DNA of 64,000 nucleotides from an uncultured Muribaculaceae bacterium. GTDB lineage: Bacteria > Bacteroidota > Bacteroidia > Bacteroidales > Muribaculaceae. Under the pieces are notes generated by a model. The model saw only the letters and a program-made list of their open reading frames with translations, was not told the DNA's origin and did no database searches. The position numbers and the translations under genes were made by a program. Numbering within the stretch: position 1 is the stretch's first letter; every line of letters begins with the position of its first letter. The stretch is taken from positions 1 through 64,000 of the forward strand of contig CAJTOB010000010.1 of NCBI GenBank assembly GCA_910578035.1, given 5' to 3'. Shown in pieces: positions 29,101 through 36,475 of the stretch.

Positions 29101-29730
29101 CTGTATCGTATTGGTTACGAGAATCTGTTTCTCAAGAGCGGCCCATTCGCCTTCGGCGAAGCCGTTGCCTTCAATAAGAGTCACGCGGGCGTTAGCCATA
29201 CGGTGTGTGAGCGGCAGGCGGATGACATTGGTTGTCGGCTCCACTCCGGGCACTTTGCCCCAGAGGAAGTCGGACGCTTCGTAGTCGCCCATGGTTCCGT
29301 TGTCGTATGTGCGCGCCTGATTTGTGCGGACGGTGAATTTGTAGTTGTTGACATCATCGGGCGAACCGAAAGGATAATAGCCATAGACATCAATGCGGGT
29401 GTGTTTGTCCTTCCAGAAGAGGTCGTAGGCTGAGTTCCATCGGTATGCGGCTTCGTCGAAAGTATGACGGACGTTGTCGCCGCGGTTGCCTGACGACTGG
29501 AGCGTGCCGGGCTGAGTGCCCTGATAGTCGACGATATAGACGCCCATTACGTCACCGTCGGCGAAGCCGTCGTCGTTGGCTCGCGTAGTGCATTCTTGTG
29601 TGATTTGGCCGGCGAGAGCGATGATATTTTTGTCGGAGGATTCTCCCCCCGGAAAGTCAAACCTTTCTTCGGAACATGCCGATAGCATAAGCGCACACAC
29701 AGAGCCGAAGATAACAATATGTTTGTTCAT
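26200..29730 (-). CDS. Giant fusion lipoprotein: fimbrillin module, leucine-rich repeats, BACON, M64 peptidase
   Basis: 1176 residues. Lipobox LSAC with Cys19. Order of parts: fimbrillin/Mfa-like domain (about 35-310; GDVMGVYIVD, YGYYPFG, YEASDFLWGK, LTHRMANARVTL), BspA-type leucine-rich repeats (about 330-725; repeats such as LTGSLEIPQGVTDI and FKGELVLPRNLVVINNNVF), BACON-like domain (about 757-845; GDWEVESIPDWCELSQTSG), and an M64 (IgA-peptidase-like) metallopeptidase (about 845-1176) with zinc motif HEAGGHGFGKLGDEY near 1011. It is probably surface-exposed and may bind and cut host proteins such as mucins or IgA; the target is inferred. The repeat-coding segment is more AT-rich than both flanks. 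Confidence 0.85.
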   Translation of the reverse strand: MNKHIVIFGSVCALMLSACSEERFDFPGGESSDKNIIALAGQITQECTTRANDDGFADGDVMGVYIVDYQGTQPGTLQSSGNRGDNVRHTFDEAAYRWNSAYDLFWKDKHTRIDVYGYYPFGSPDDVNNYKFTVRTNQARTYDNGTMGDYEASDFLWGKVPGVEPTTNVIRLPLTHRMANARVTLIEGNGFAEGEWAALEKQILVTNTIQNAIIDLATGIVTPEGEIGANSIIPSKRGDEWRAIVVPQTISAGTTMFSITLGGIPYKFAKNEVFEYVAGKMNNFGIRVDKKEMTGDFTLTLISESITAWENDLVSHDATSKEYVIVNVPEPGTLKDCIAAANKDYKTLKNLKITGEIDSRDFYFMRDSMDALQALNLKEVKIKAFGREEIYGMVNKEDQIPASAFYYNSKVSGKSSLTRVILPDKLNSIGARAFYGCRNLTGSLIIPEGVIDIQTGAFLGCKSLTGSLSLPSTLKYIGNGQKENGDIDFDASEGIDYYGGSFSDCGFTCELIIPDNVELIRGYAFNGCTGFYGSLRLPAKLKRLGSHAFSNCKNLTGSLEIPQGVTDIPEETFTDCGFDGTLLLHDGISTIGSSAFRGCHFKGELVLPRNLVVINNNVFEGCDFSGELVLPKNLVTIGDKAFAYNWRLMGTLEFAEGLLTIGAGAFAHCRSIEGLVFPESLENIRYEASYYEDGGAFQGCYGIGSIVSKSEIPPYIQPGAFDGVAKDNFTLEVPEPSIIQYSTAPGWCDFKRIAAHHELVCRPSIACALSTEHKQTLVIDAEGDWEVESIPDWCELSQTSGSKKSEITLTIKSSAATESREGDVVFRLKDKDYTHRCHVTQYGYQYGEDEYLTLQRATKGNNGGINIVIIGDGYDAKNISDGSYLADMQQEIEYFFGIEPYTSYRDYFNVYTAFALSTESGVGTVNAIRSNRFGTTFTGGVGLKCDYDMVFDYALKAPTVNSDNIDQTLIIIVPNSTDYGGICQMWESGAAIAFCPKSTYGYPLDSRGVIQHEAGGHGFGKLGDEYIYHNAFIDACGCSCCGHVDAVLWAKGLGWYDNLELTGKMHEVGWSHLIFDPRYSDIVDIYEGGYMHTRGVYRSEQNSCMNNDIPYYSTISRESIVKRIKRYAGEEFDFEEFAALDKRASNAVSRSIDVGHVNIGMYSTPPHIHKGSPLRK

Positions 29731-29845
29731 ATGAGAGGTGAAAGGTGATTTTATTGGTTTGCAGGCAGTAAGGCCTGGTATTAATTTGATAACGCGAAAG
29801 AATGAAACGTTAATGTTGACAGTTTCAAACGATTGTTTTTAGGCT

Positions 29846-30745
29846 TTATTCTGCTGTGCCGCCATTGTCTGTGCCATCATCTGTCCAGGGGTTGATGTTG
29901 ACATTGACGCCGTTGGAGGTCTTGCTGAGTGTGACAGTGAATTTATGGCTCTTCGAGCTCACAAAGGTGAATCCTTTCTTGAGGTTGAATTCTCGTCCGT
30001 CGACTGTGACAGTGATGAGATTGCCCTCTGCAACAGTCTGAGGAACTATCAAAGCCTTGTATGTATTATCGGCAAAGAATGGAGTCACGTTAGTGGCGCT
30101 TCCTGTAGCGGTGACGGTGCCTGTCGAGAGGTCGATGGTGGAATTGCATTTGACACCGTTGATTCTCACTGATACATTCGATGCCGCGAGTGATTCTTTT
30201 GTGAATCCGTTGCCCGCTTCGAGAGTGATGTTGATGCGGCTCATGATATGGCTGACGTTTATTACCGTAGCCTCTGCGGTGGGGGCGACATTCGTTTTCT
30301 TGCCGACCATGAAGTCTGATGACTTGTAGGCCGCTTCAGATGATTGGTCGGGCTGTAGAGCGAATGGGAGGGCCTTTACAGAACTAACTGTAGAGTATGG
30401 GTAGTAAAGATAGAAATCGGCGTGTGTGTCTTTGTCTTTCCAGAAGATAGGGGTGTCAGGCACCCAAGTGCCATCGTAGGTGAACCTCATGTTGTCGACA
30501 TAGTTCCCGGCATCAAGGAGAGAGCCCGAAACTCCGTCGGTGCGGTTGACAACGTAAAGGCCGACGCGGTCGCCTTTTTCGAAACCATAGTCAGTAGCCC
30601 GCGATTCACTTACCGAAGGGCTGATTTTGATTTCAACTTTTTTTGGTTCGGAAGGAGTGGGAGTCGGTTCGTCGGAGCCCCCGGAACAGCCAGCAGCTAA
30701 TAACGCGGCACTGGTAATGAGTGATAGGCTAAAAAATGGTTTCAT
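29846..30745 (-). CDS. Fimbrillin-family (Mfa-like) lipoprotein
   Basis: 299 residues with lipobox LAAGC (Cys20), then a Ser/Gly/Thr/Pro-rich tether. It shares its core motifs with the two neighbouring fimbrillin modules: FEKGDRVGLYVVN, FYLYYPYSTV, YKSSDFMVGKK and NVSHIMSRINITLEAG. The C-terminus is NPWTDDGTDNGG. It has its own -7 box upstream and lies 115 bases before the M64 fusion gene. Confidence 0.87.
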   Translation of the reverse strand: MKPFFSLSLITSAALLAAGCSGGSDEPTPTPSEPKKVEIKISPSVSESRATDYGFEKGDRVGLYVVNRTDGVSGSLLDAGNYVDNMRFTYDGTWVPDTPIFWKDKDTHADFYLYYPYSTVSSVKALPFALQPDQSSEAAYKSSDFMVGKKTNVAPTAEATVINVSHIMSRINITLEAGNGFTKESLAASNVSVRINGVKCNSTIDLSTGTVTATGSATNVTPFFADNTYKALIVPQTVAEGNLITVTVDGREFNLKKGFTFVSSKSHKFTVTLSKTSNGVNVNINPWTDDGTDNGGTAE

Positions 30746-30786
30746 AGAGTCGGTTTATTGTTTAAGGTCTTTTAGCTTTATGGCTC

Positions 30787-30794
30787 CAAAATTA
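30787..30794 (-). promoter_or_regulatory. Candidate -7 box of the fimbrillin/M64/kinase block
   Basis: Reverse strand reads TAATTTTG (exact TAnnTTTG), 41 bases before the ATG at 30745. I found no other box match in the gaps at 29731-29845 or 26056-26199, so this promoter could drive as many as nine genes. Confidence 0.5.
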
Positions 30795-30874
30795 CATTAT
30801 ATTTTTTTAGGTAAAAATTTAAACTCGGTTCAAATTGGTTCACGGTCTTGATTTTTGGTCCTGGCAGAGTAATA

Positions 30875-30908
30875 AGAAGCGCGCCACCTTGGTAGGAAGC
30901 GCGCTTCT
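30875..30908 (-). terminator. Hairpin after the decarboxylase operon
   Basis: Ten-base perfect stem AGAAGCGCGC (30875-30884) / GCGCGCTTCT (30899-30908), loop of 14. On the reverse strand the next bases are TATTAC, a weak T tract, 23 bases after the mmdB stop. A terminator or mRNA-stabilising hairpin. Confidence 0.65.
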
Positions 30909-30930
30909 GTTTGTATGGGATTGGTTAGTA

Positions 30931-32088
30931 TCAGGCGAGGAAGCCGAGGAGAACACCTGCGGCTACAGCAGAACCGATAACGCCGGCAACGTTCGGGCCC
31001 ATGGCATGCATGAGCAGGTAGTTGGACGGGTCGTATTCGAGACCGAGGTTGTTCGAGATACGTGCGCTCATAGGCACAGCTGATACGCCGGCATTGCCGA
31101 TGAGGGGGTTGATCTTCTTTTCTTTCGGAAGCACGAGGTTGAAGAGTTTCACGAAGAGAACGCCGCTCGACGAAGCGATGACGAATGCCATGAAGCCGAG
31201 GAAGAAGATGAAGATTGTCTGCGGGGTGAGGAACTGCGAGGCCTGGGTAGAGGCGCCGACTGTCATGCCGAGAAGAATGGTGACGATGTCGGTAAGGGCG
31301 TTGCTGGCGGTCTTTGCAAGACGCGAGGTGACGCCGCATTCACGCAGCAGATTGCCGAAGAAGAGCATGCCCAGAAGGGGAAGACCCGAGGGAACAACGA
31401 AGCAGGTGAGAAGCATACCTACGATGGGGAAGATGATTTTCTCGTTCTGCGACACCGCGCGGGCGGGCTTCATCTTGATGAGGCGTTCTTTCTTGGTGGT
31501 GAAAAGACGCATCAGCGGGGGCTGGATAACAGGCACGAGGGCCATGTAGGAGTATGCCGATACGGCGATGGCTCCCATGAGGTTTGGTGCGAGTTTCGAC
31601 GAAAGGAAGATAGCTGTGGGGCCGTCTGCGCCGCCGATGATGGCGATGGCACCGGCCTGGTCGGGTGCGAAACCGATTGCAAGGGCTACCATGTAAGCGC
31701 CGAAGATGCCGAACTGGGCGGCTGCGCCGATTAGCATGAGCTTGGGATTGGCGATGAGGGCCGAGAAGTCGGTCATGGCGCCGATGCCAAGGAAGATGAG
31801 GGGCGGATACCAGCCGCGCGACACACCGTTGTAGAGTATGTTGAGCACGGAGCCTTCTTCGTAAATGCCGATTTCAAGGCCTGCGGTGGCGTTGAAGGGC
31901 ACGTTGCCGATGAGGATACCGAAACCTATGGGTACGAGAAGCATTGGTTCGAAGTTCTTCTTTATGGCAAGCCAGATAAAGAAGAGACCCACACCGAGCA
32001 TTACGAAGTTGCCGAACTGGGCGTTGGCAAAACCTGTCAGTTGCCAGAACTGAGTGAGGTTGTCTAAAAGGAATTCACCGAATGACAT
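30931..32088 (-). CDS. mmdB: Sodium-translocating decarboxylase, beta subunit (methylmalonyl-CoA decarboxylase)
   Basis: 385-residue membrane protein with about nine to ten hydrophobic spans. Signatures of the OadB/MmdB family: GIGAMTDFSALIANP, the Na+-site motif GGADGPTAI, SARISNNLG, and HAMGPNVAGVIGSA near the C-terminus. It decarboxylates carboxybiotin and exports Na+. It ends the operon mce-mmdA-gamma-BCCP-beta. Confidence 0.95.
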   Translation of the reverse strand: MSFGEFLLDNLTQFWQLTGFANAQFGNFVMLGVGLFFIWLAIKKNFEPMLLVPIGFGILIGNVPFNATAGLEIGIYEEGSVLNILYNGVSRGWYPPLIFLGIGAMTDFSALIANPKLMLIGAAAQFGIFGAYMVALAIGFAPDQAGAIAIIGGADGPTAIFLSSKLAPNLMGAIAVSAYSYMALVPVIQPPLMRLFTTKKERLIKMKPARAVSQNEKIIFPIVGMLLTCFVVPSGLPLLGMLFFGNLLRECGVTSRLAKTASNALTDIVTILLGMTVGASTQASQFLTPQTIFIFFLGFMAFVIASSSGVLFVKLFNLVLPKEKKINPLIGNAGVSAVPMSARISNNLGLEYDPSNYLLMHAMGPNVAGVIGSAVAAGVLLGFLA

Positions 32089-32109
32089 AATTCAAAGGAT
32101 TTGCCCTGA

Positions 32110-32544
32110 TTATTCGATGGTGAGGAGTGTGGCGCCTTCAAGCACGGAGTCGCCGGGATTCACATTGATAGAAGCAATACGGCCGTCGCGTCCTGCATGG
32201 ATAGCGTTTTCCATCTTCATGGCTTCGAGAAGAAGCACGGTGTCGGCGGCATTGACGGTATCGCCAACTTTCACAGGAATTGACAGAACGACACCGGGCA
32301 GCGGAGCGACAACTGCATTTCCTTTGCTTCCGGCAGACGGTTTGGCGATTACTTTTTCACCGGTAGATGTACGCGGTGCAGCGGCAGCCTTGGGCGCTGA
32401 TACAACCTTGACGGGAGCGGCTTTGCGCTCGAGTTCTACTTTGTAGGGCACGCCATTGACTTCAACCTGTGCGATATTGTCGTCGATGTCGCCCACGGCT
32501 ACTTTATATATGTTGCCGTTGATTTTATATTTGTATTCTTTCAT
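32110..32544 (-). CDS. mmdC: Biotin carboxyl carrier subunit
   Basis: 144 residues. The C-terminal biotinyl domain contains the attachment motif EAMKMEN with biotinyl lysine K110; an Ala/Pro/Lys-rich flexible linker (about 40-80) precedes it. It shuttles CO2 from the alpha to the beta subunit. The start at 32544 (MKEYKYKING) is preferred over an ATG ten codons upstream that overlaps the preceding gene. Confidence 0.93.
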   Translation of the reverse strand: MKEYKYKINGNIYKVAVGDIDDNIAQVEVNGVPYKVELERKAAPVKVVSAPKAAAAPRTSTGEKVIAKPSAGSKGNAVVAPLPGVVLSIPVKVGDTVNAADTVLLLEAMKMENAIHAGRDGRIASINVNPGDSVLEGATLLTIE

Positions 32545-32570
32545 GATTTGTCGATGATAATATTGGTTTG

Positions 32571-33488
32571 TCACTTGGCGCGGTGAGAGCCGGGAACTTC
32601 GCGGAGACCGTAGATTTTGGAGCTCCAGGGCGAATAGGCACGTTTCACCTTGTTGATGGTCAGAATGGTGCTTTCGGCATCGTGGGTGTTGAGGTGTTCA
32701 TGGAGAGCCATTATGATGGCAGCGATTTCTTCGCCGCTGTCGTGCTCTACAGTTGCTTTTTCCTCTTTATCCACACCGTGTGCACGCATCTTGTTCATGC
32801 GAGATACCGCCGAGCCGATTTTGCCGATAGCGTAGAACGACAGACATAGAACGAGCAGAGCCGTGAAGACGATGCACATGGCCATGACAGTCATGCCGAA
32901 GCCGTTCTCGTCCAATTCGGCGAAGTTCTCGATTTTTTTGTTTGTGTCCTTTATGACATTGGCGCTCGATGGTGTGATATAGCCTGTTTCGCTTCCGTCG
33001 CGGACAGCCCAGTCACCGAATCCGTCGCTGGTGCGTGCCCAGGTCTGGTCGGGGCCGAGGTTGGCGGGAATGGTTACTTCGTCAATCAGTGTGACGCCAT
33101 CGGCATCGTATATGCCAATCCAGTTGTCCTGGCCGGGTACGAGCACAAAACTGGTATGGAATGTGCCCTTGTTGGGCTCGCCGTCGGCGAAGAAAACCAC
33201 GTGCTGGCGCTTGGGAATCTCGGTGTTGACATCGCCCAGCGGCACCGGGTAGAGCCTGGGCTGGGTGGAGTCGTTGGTTAGGAACACACTCGAAATTTCA
33301 AGGGGGGAGAAATTCGAGTTGAACAGCTCAATCCAAGCATGTTTCTGACCGTAGTCATCGACAATGCTGCTTTGGTTGCTCACCATGACCTCGTTGATCC
33401 GGAGGCCCGAACGGCTCTGAGCGAGAGCTGTTGAGGCCGCACCGGAAATCAGCAAGGCTGCGGCTATTGTGCTTAAAACTTTTTTCAT
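32571..33488 (-). CDS. OadG-type gamma subunit fused to an N-terminal lamin-tail domain
   Basis: 305 residues. A signal peptide (ASTALAQ, about 24) leads into a periplasmic beta domain (about 27-170) of lamin-tail type: LRINEVMVSNQSSI, HAWIELFNSNFSPLEI, PKRQHVVFFADG. Then a single transmembrane helix (about 195-217, FGMTVMAMCIVFTALLVLCL) and a short cytoplasmic tail with HEHLN typical of OadG/MmdD subunits. The gamma subunit stabilises the alpha-beta complex. ATG 33488 is one base after the mmdA stop; an upstream in-frame ATG would overlap mmdA. Confidence 0.82.
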   Translation of the reverse strand: MKKVLSTIAAALLISGAASTALAQSRSGLRINEVMVSNQSSIVDDYGQKHAWIELFNSNFSPLEISSVFLTNDSTQPRLYPVPLGDVNTEIPKRQHVVFFADGEPNKGTFHTSFVLVPGQDNWIGIYDADGVTLIDEVTIPANLGPDQTWARTSDGFGDWAVRDGSETGYITPSSANVIKDTNKKIENFAELDENGFGMTVMAMCIVFTALLVLCLSFYAIGKIGSAVSRMNKMRAHGVDKEEKATVEHDSGEEIAAIIMALHEHLNTHDAESTILTINKVKRAYSPWSSKIYGLREVPGSHRAK

Positions 33489-33489
33489 A

Positions 33490-35043
33490 TTACAGAGGTA
33501 TGTTGCCGTGCTTCTTGGCGGGATTGACAACTTTCTTTGTTGCGAGCTGCTGCAGAGCGCGGATTACGCGGAAACGAGTGTTGCGGGGCTCGATAACGTC
33601 GTCGATATAGCCGTACTTGGCAGCGTTGTAGGGGTTGCAGAAGAGTTTGTTGTATTCTGCCTCGCGATCGGCAAGCACCTTGGCGGGGTTGTCAGAGGCC
33701 TTGGCTTCTTTTGCGTAGAGAACTTCGACAGCGCCGGCACCGCCCATAACTGCGATTTCTGCAGTAGGCCATGCGTAGTTCATGTCGCCGCGAAGCTGCT
33801 TGCAGCTCATCACGATATGGCTGCCGCCATAGCTCTTGCGGAGGGTGACTGTAACTTTGGGAACTGTAGCTTCGCCATAAGCGTAGAGCAGTTTGGCGCC
33901 GTGGAGGATAACGCCGTTGTATTCCTGGCCGGTGCCGGGAAGGAAGCCGGGCACGTCTACGAGGGTTACCAGAGGAATGTTGAATGCGTCGCAGAAGCGA
34001 ACGAAACGTGCACCCTTGCGCGATGCGTTGCTGTCGAGCACGCCGGCGAGGTATTTGGGCTGGTTGGCTACGATACCTACAGCCTGACCGTTGAAACGGG
34101 CAAAACCTACAATGAGGTTCTTGGCGAAATCGCGCTGTACTTCGAGGAATTCGCCGTTGTCAATAATGGCACCGATGACCTCATACATGTCGTAGGGGCG
34201 GTTGGGCGAATCGGGAACGATTTCGTTGAGCGAATCTTCGAGACGGTCGATGGGGTCGTTGCATTCAACCAACGGGGGCTCTTCGAGGTTGTTCTGGGGA
34301 ATGAAGGAGAAGAGTTTGCGGATAATTCTGAGTGCGTCTTCGCCGTCTTCAGCTGCAAAGTGGCAAACGCCGCTCTTCTGTGAGTGTACTTCTGCACCGC
34401 CGAGGGCATCCTGGGTCACGTCTTCGCCGGTAACGGTCTTAACAACCTTCGGGCCGGTGAGGAACATGTAGGAAATGCCCTTTGCCATGATGGTGAAGTC
34501 GGTGAGGGCGGGGGAGTATACCGCACCGCCGGCGCAAGGACCGAGGATACCCGAAATCTGGGGAATCACGCCTGATGCCATGATGTTGCGCTGGAAGATT
34601 TCGGCATAGCCGGCAAGAGCGTTGATGCCTTCCTGGATACGTGCGCCGCCGGAGTCGTTGAGGCCGATTACGGGAGCGCCCATCTTCATGGCCATATCCA
34701 TTACCTTGCAGATTTTAAGCGCCATTGTTTCCGAAAGAGAACCGCCGAATACGGTGAAGTCCTGTGCGAAAACATATACGAGGCGGCCGTCGATTGTACC
34801 GTAGCCGGTAACAACGCCGTCGCCGAGATAGGATTTCTTTTCCTGTCCGAAGTTTGTGCAACGATGACGCACGAACATGTCGAGTTCTTCGAATGAACCT
34901 TCGTCGAGGAGCTGTGCAATACGCTCGCGAGCGGTGTATTTGCCGCGTTCGTGCTGTTTTTCTATAGCTTTTTCGCCGCCGCCGAGGCGAGCCTCTGTGC
35001 GCAGGGCGATTAGTTCTTGTACTTTTTCAAGCTGGCTGCTCAT
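33490..35043 (-). CDS. mmdA: Methylmalonyl-CoA decarboxylase alpha subunit (acyl-CoA carboxyltransferase)
   Basis: 517 residues, full length for the carboxyltransferase family. Motifs: [21 protein letters not shown] at the N-terminus (given in part), the acyl-CoA pocket GGARIQEG, the [16 protein letters not shown] oxyanion region, and [16 protein letters not shown] and [10 protein letters not shown] in the C-terminal half. It moves the carboxyl group from methylmalonyl-CoA to biotin. Sequence alone cannot separate it from propionyl-CoA carboxylase beta, but the neighbouring epimerase and Na+ pump subunits decide for the decarboxylase. Confidence 0.95.
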   Translation of the reverse strand: MSSQLEKVQELIALRTEARLGGGEKAIEKQHERGKYTARERIAQLLDEGSFEELDMFVRHRCTNFGQEKKSYLGDGVVTGYGTIDGRLVYVFAQDFTVFGGSLSETMALKICKVMDMAMKMGAPVIGLNDSGGARIQEGINALAGYAEIFQRNIMASGVIPQISGILGPCAGGAVYSPALTDFTIMAKGISYMFLTGPKVVKTVTGEDVTQDALGGAEVHSQKSGVCHFAAEDGEDALRIIRKLFSFIPQNNLEEPPLVECNDPIDRLEDSLNEIVPDSPNRPYDMYEVIGAIIDNGEFLEVQRDFAKNLIVGFARFNGQAVGIVANQPKYLAGVLDSNASRKGARFVRFCDAFNIPLVTLVDVPGFLPGTGQEYNGVILHGAKLLYAYGEATVPKVTVTLRKSYGGSHIVMSCKQLRGDMNYAWPTAEIAVMGGAGAVEVLYAKEAKASDNPAKVLADREAEYNKLFCNPYNAAKYGYIDDVIEPRNTRFRVIRALQQLATKKVVNPAKKHGNIPL

Positions 35044-35061
35044 AGTGGTATATAGTATGTT

Positions 35062-35484
35062 TTATTTCTTTTTAGGGTCTTCACATAGTTCAACCAGCGT
35101 GCCGATGGTCGACTTGGGGTGTAGGAAGGCGATGTTGAGGCCTTCGGCGCCTTTGCGGGGAGCCTTGTCGATAAGGCGGCAGCCTTTTTCTTCGACTTCG
35201 GCAAGAGCGTTGGCAACGCCGTCTTCAACAGCGAAAGCTACATGCTGTACGCCGCCGCGGCCGCCGTTGTTGGCAATGAATTTCGAGATAGCGCTGTCTT
35301 CGGAAGTGCCTTCGAGAAGCTCGATTTTGGTCTGGCCGACCTGGAAGAATGCGGTGCGCACTTTTTGGTCTGCTACTTCTTCAATTGCGAAGCATTTGAA
35401 ACCAAGAATGTTCTCGTAGAAAGGAATCGCTTCGTCGAGCGAGGGAACGGCAATGCCGATGTGTTCGATATGGGAAATTTCCAT
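35062..35484 (-). CDS. mce: Methylmalonyl-CoA epimerase
   Basis: 140 residues, vicinal-oxygen-chelate fold. MEISHIEHIGIAVPSLDEA begins the first beta-alpha module with a metal-binding His, QVGQTKIELLE provides a Glu, GGVQHVAFAV a second His and TLVELCE the last Glu. It interconverts (R)- and (S)-methylmalonyl-CoA. First gene of the decarboxylase operon, 18 bases before mmdA, giving the succinate-to-propionate branch. Confidence 0.96.
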   Translation of the reverse strand: MEISHIEHIGIAVPSLDEAIPFYENILGFKCFAIEEVADQKVRTAFFQVGQTKIELLEGTSEDSAISKFIANNGGRGGVQHVAFAVEDGVANALAEVEEKGCRLIDKAPRKGAEGLNIAFLHPKSTIGTLVELCEDPKKK

Positions 35485-35514
35485 AATGAATTATATAAAT
35501 GATTGTGTTTGCTT

Positions 35515-35523
35515 AGGTTAACT
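35515..35523. promoter_or_regulatory. AGGTTAACT motif upstream of mce (shared with the lrp promoter region)
   Basis: The nine bases AGGTTAACT also occur at 36156-36164 upstream of the Lrp-type gene. Both copies contain the palindrome GTTAAC. They could be binding sites for the Lrp/AsnC protein; this is only suggested by location. Confidence 0.35.
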
Positions 35524-35536
35524 GATAAAGTAATAA

Positions 35537-35582
35537 AAGCCGAGGAAGCAATGGCGCTTAAGCGCCGCTGATTCCCGGCTTC
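35537..35582 (-). terminator. GC-rich hairpin between lrp and mce
   Basis: Outer stem AAGCCG/CGGCTT with inner GGCGC-TTAA-GCGCC and a mismatched middle. On the reverse strand it is followed by TTTTATTACTTT. It suits a terminator for the Lrp gene, but it also lies just downstream of a -7 box, so it could be a leader hairpin (attenuator) of the mce operon. Confidence 0.65.
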
Positions 35583-35589
35583 CGATATG

Positions 35590-35597
35590 CAAATTTA
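35590..35597 (-). promoter_or_regulatory. Candidate -7 box of the methylmalonyl-CoA operon
   Basis: Reverse strand reads TAAATTTG (exact TAnnTTTG). A transcript from here would start near 35583 and carry the hairpin at 35537-35582 in a leader of about 100 bases. No alternative box was seen closer to mce. Confidence 0.5.
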
Positions 35598-35655
35598 AAC
35601 AATTTTTGTAGAATAGCTCCAATCATCGATTAAAAATCGACGATTTCCAGATTCC

Positions 35656-36120
35656 TCAATCGTTTGAAATAGGGATAGGACGACGGAGAACCTGGGAGAA
35701 TGACATCATGGTCTCGGTCGATGTAACCGGCAATGTGCGGATACGGTTCTTGATGAGGTCGTAGAGGTGCTTGTTGTCGCGGGCATAGAGTTTGACCATA
35801 AGGTCGAAGCTGCCGCCGACAATATGGCATTCGGTAACTTCAGGAATTGCTTCGAGGGATTCGACGATAGTGTCGATATCGGCGTCCGGAAGGAGGCATA
35901 CTCCAAGGTATGCAATGACATTGAGCCCGACGGTCTCGGGATCGACAAGGCATTCAGAACCGATTATCACTTTGTTCTGCAGGAGACGCTGAACACGCTG
36001 ATGTACCGCAGCTCCAGAGACTCCATATTCGCGTGCGATTTCAAGATAGGGTGTACGTGCGTTTGTGGTAAGCGAGTGAAGAATAGTCAGGTCGAGATTG
36101 TCGAAAAATTGTCGTGCCAT
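35656..36120 (-). CDS. Lrp/AsnC-family transcriptional regulator
   Basis: 154 residues. An N-terminal HTH (LDLTILHSLTTNARTPYLEIA then YGVSGAAVHQRVQRL) is joined to a RAM ligand-binding domain (VIAYLGVCLLPDADI, HIVGGSFDLMVKLYA). It probably controls its own gene and perhaps the neighbouring propionate operon; the effector is unknown. A well-spaced promoter lies upstream. Confidence 0.93.
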   Translation of the reverse strand: MARQFFDNLDLTILHSLTTNARTPYLEIAREYGVSGAAVHQRVQRLLQNKVIIGSECLVDPETVGLNVIAYLGVCLLPDADIDTIVESLEAIPEVTECHIVGGSFDLMVKLYARDNKHLYDLIKNRIRTLPVTSTETMMSFSQVLRRPIPISND

Positions 36121-36172
36121 ATATATAGTTCTGAGGTTTTATAGTGATGATTGTAAGGTTAACTTAGTGTCA

Positions 36173-36204
36173 CAAAGTTAGTATAAAATGCATTAATTGA
36201 CAAA
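36173..36204 (-). promoter_or_regulatory. Promoter of the Lrp-type gene with both -33 and -7 boxes
   Basis: Reverse strand: TTTG (36204-36201), 20 bases, then TAACTTTG (36180-36173). Both elements and the spacing fit the Bacteroidota sigma-ABfr consensus, the best promoter match I found in the window. The start codon is 53 bases downstream. Confidence 0.75.
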
Positions 36205-36411
36205 ACCATATTTGATTATTTAATTTTTTTAAACAAATTTGTGTCAGTTGATATGCTTGTCTTCTTAGCATCTGTGATTTTTTGGTTGAAAACTTAAATT
36301 TTAATGGCGGACGAATGTGATGTCGGCATCCGTCTTGTTAAGTATTGTTAATATTTGAAAGGCCGGACAATTAATAGTACTTTTAAGGAAAGTAATTTGT
36401 CGGGAAAGATA
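36205..36411. other. Non-coding part of the lrp / ECF sigma divergent region
   Basis: Part of the 355-base divergent gap (36121-36475), the only gene-free stretch over 300 bases. It is AT-rich and holds the two promoters annotated at its edges. I see no RNA gene or small open frame worth calling inside it. Confidence 0.6.
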
Positions 36412-36419
36412 TATATTTG
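36412..36419 (+). promoter_or_regulatory. Candidate -7 box of the ECF sigma gene
   Basis: TATATTTG is an exact TAnnTTTG match, 57 bases before ATG 36476. A TTTG at 36396-36399 is too close for normal -33 spacing, so the upstream half is uncertain. Confidence 0.45.
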
Positions 36420-36475
36420 TGCACTTAAATCATTTGAAGGGATGGCTGAGTGATATCTCAGAGTTCAATAAACCG

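Noticed and set aside
36396..36399. -33 TTTG element for the ECF sigma promoter
   Set aside because: It is 12 bases from the -7 box, well short of the usual 19-21.
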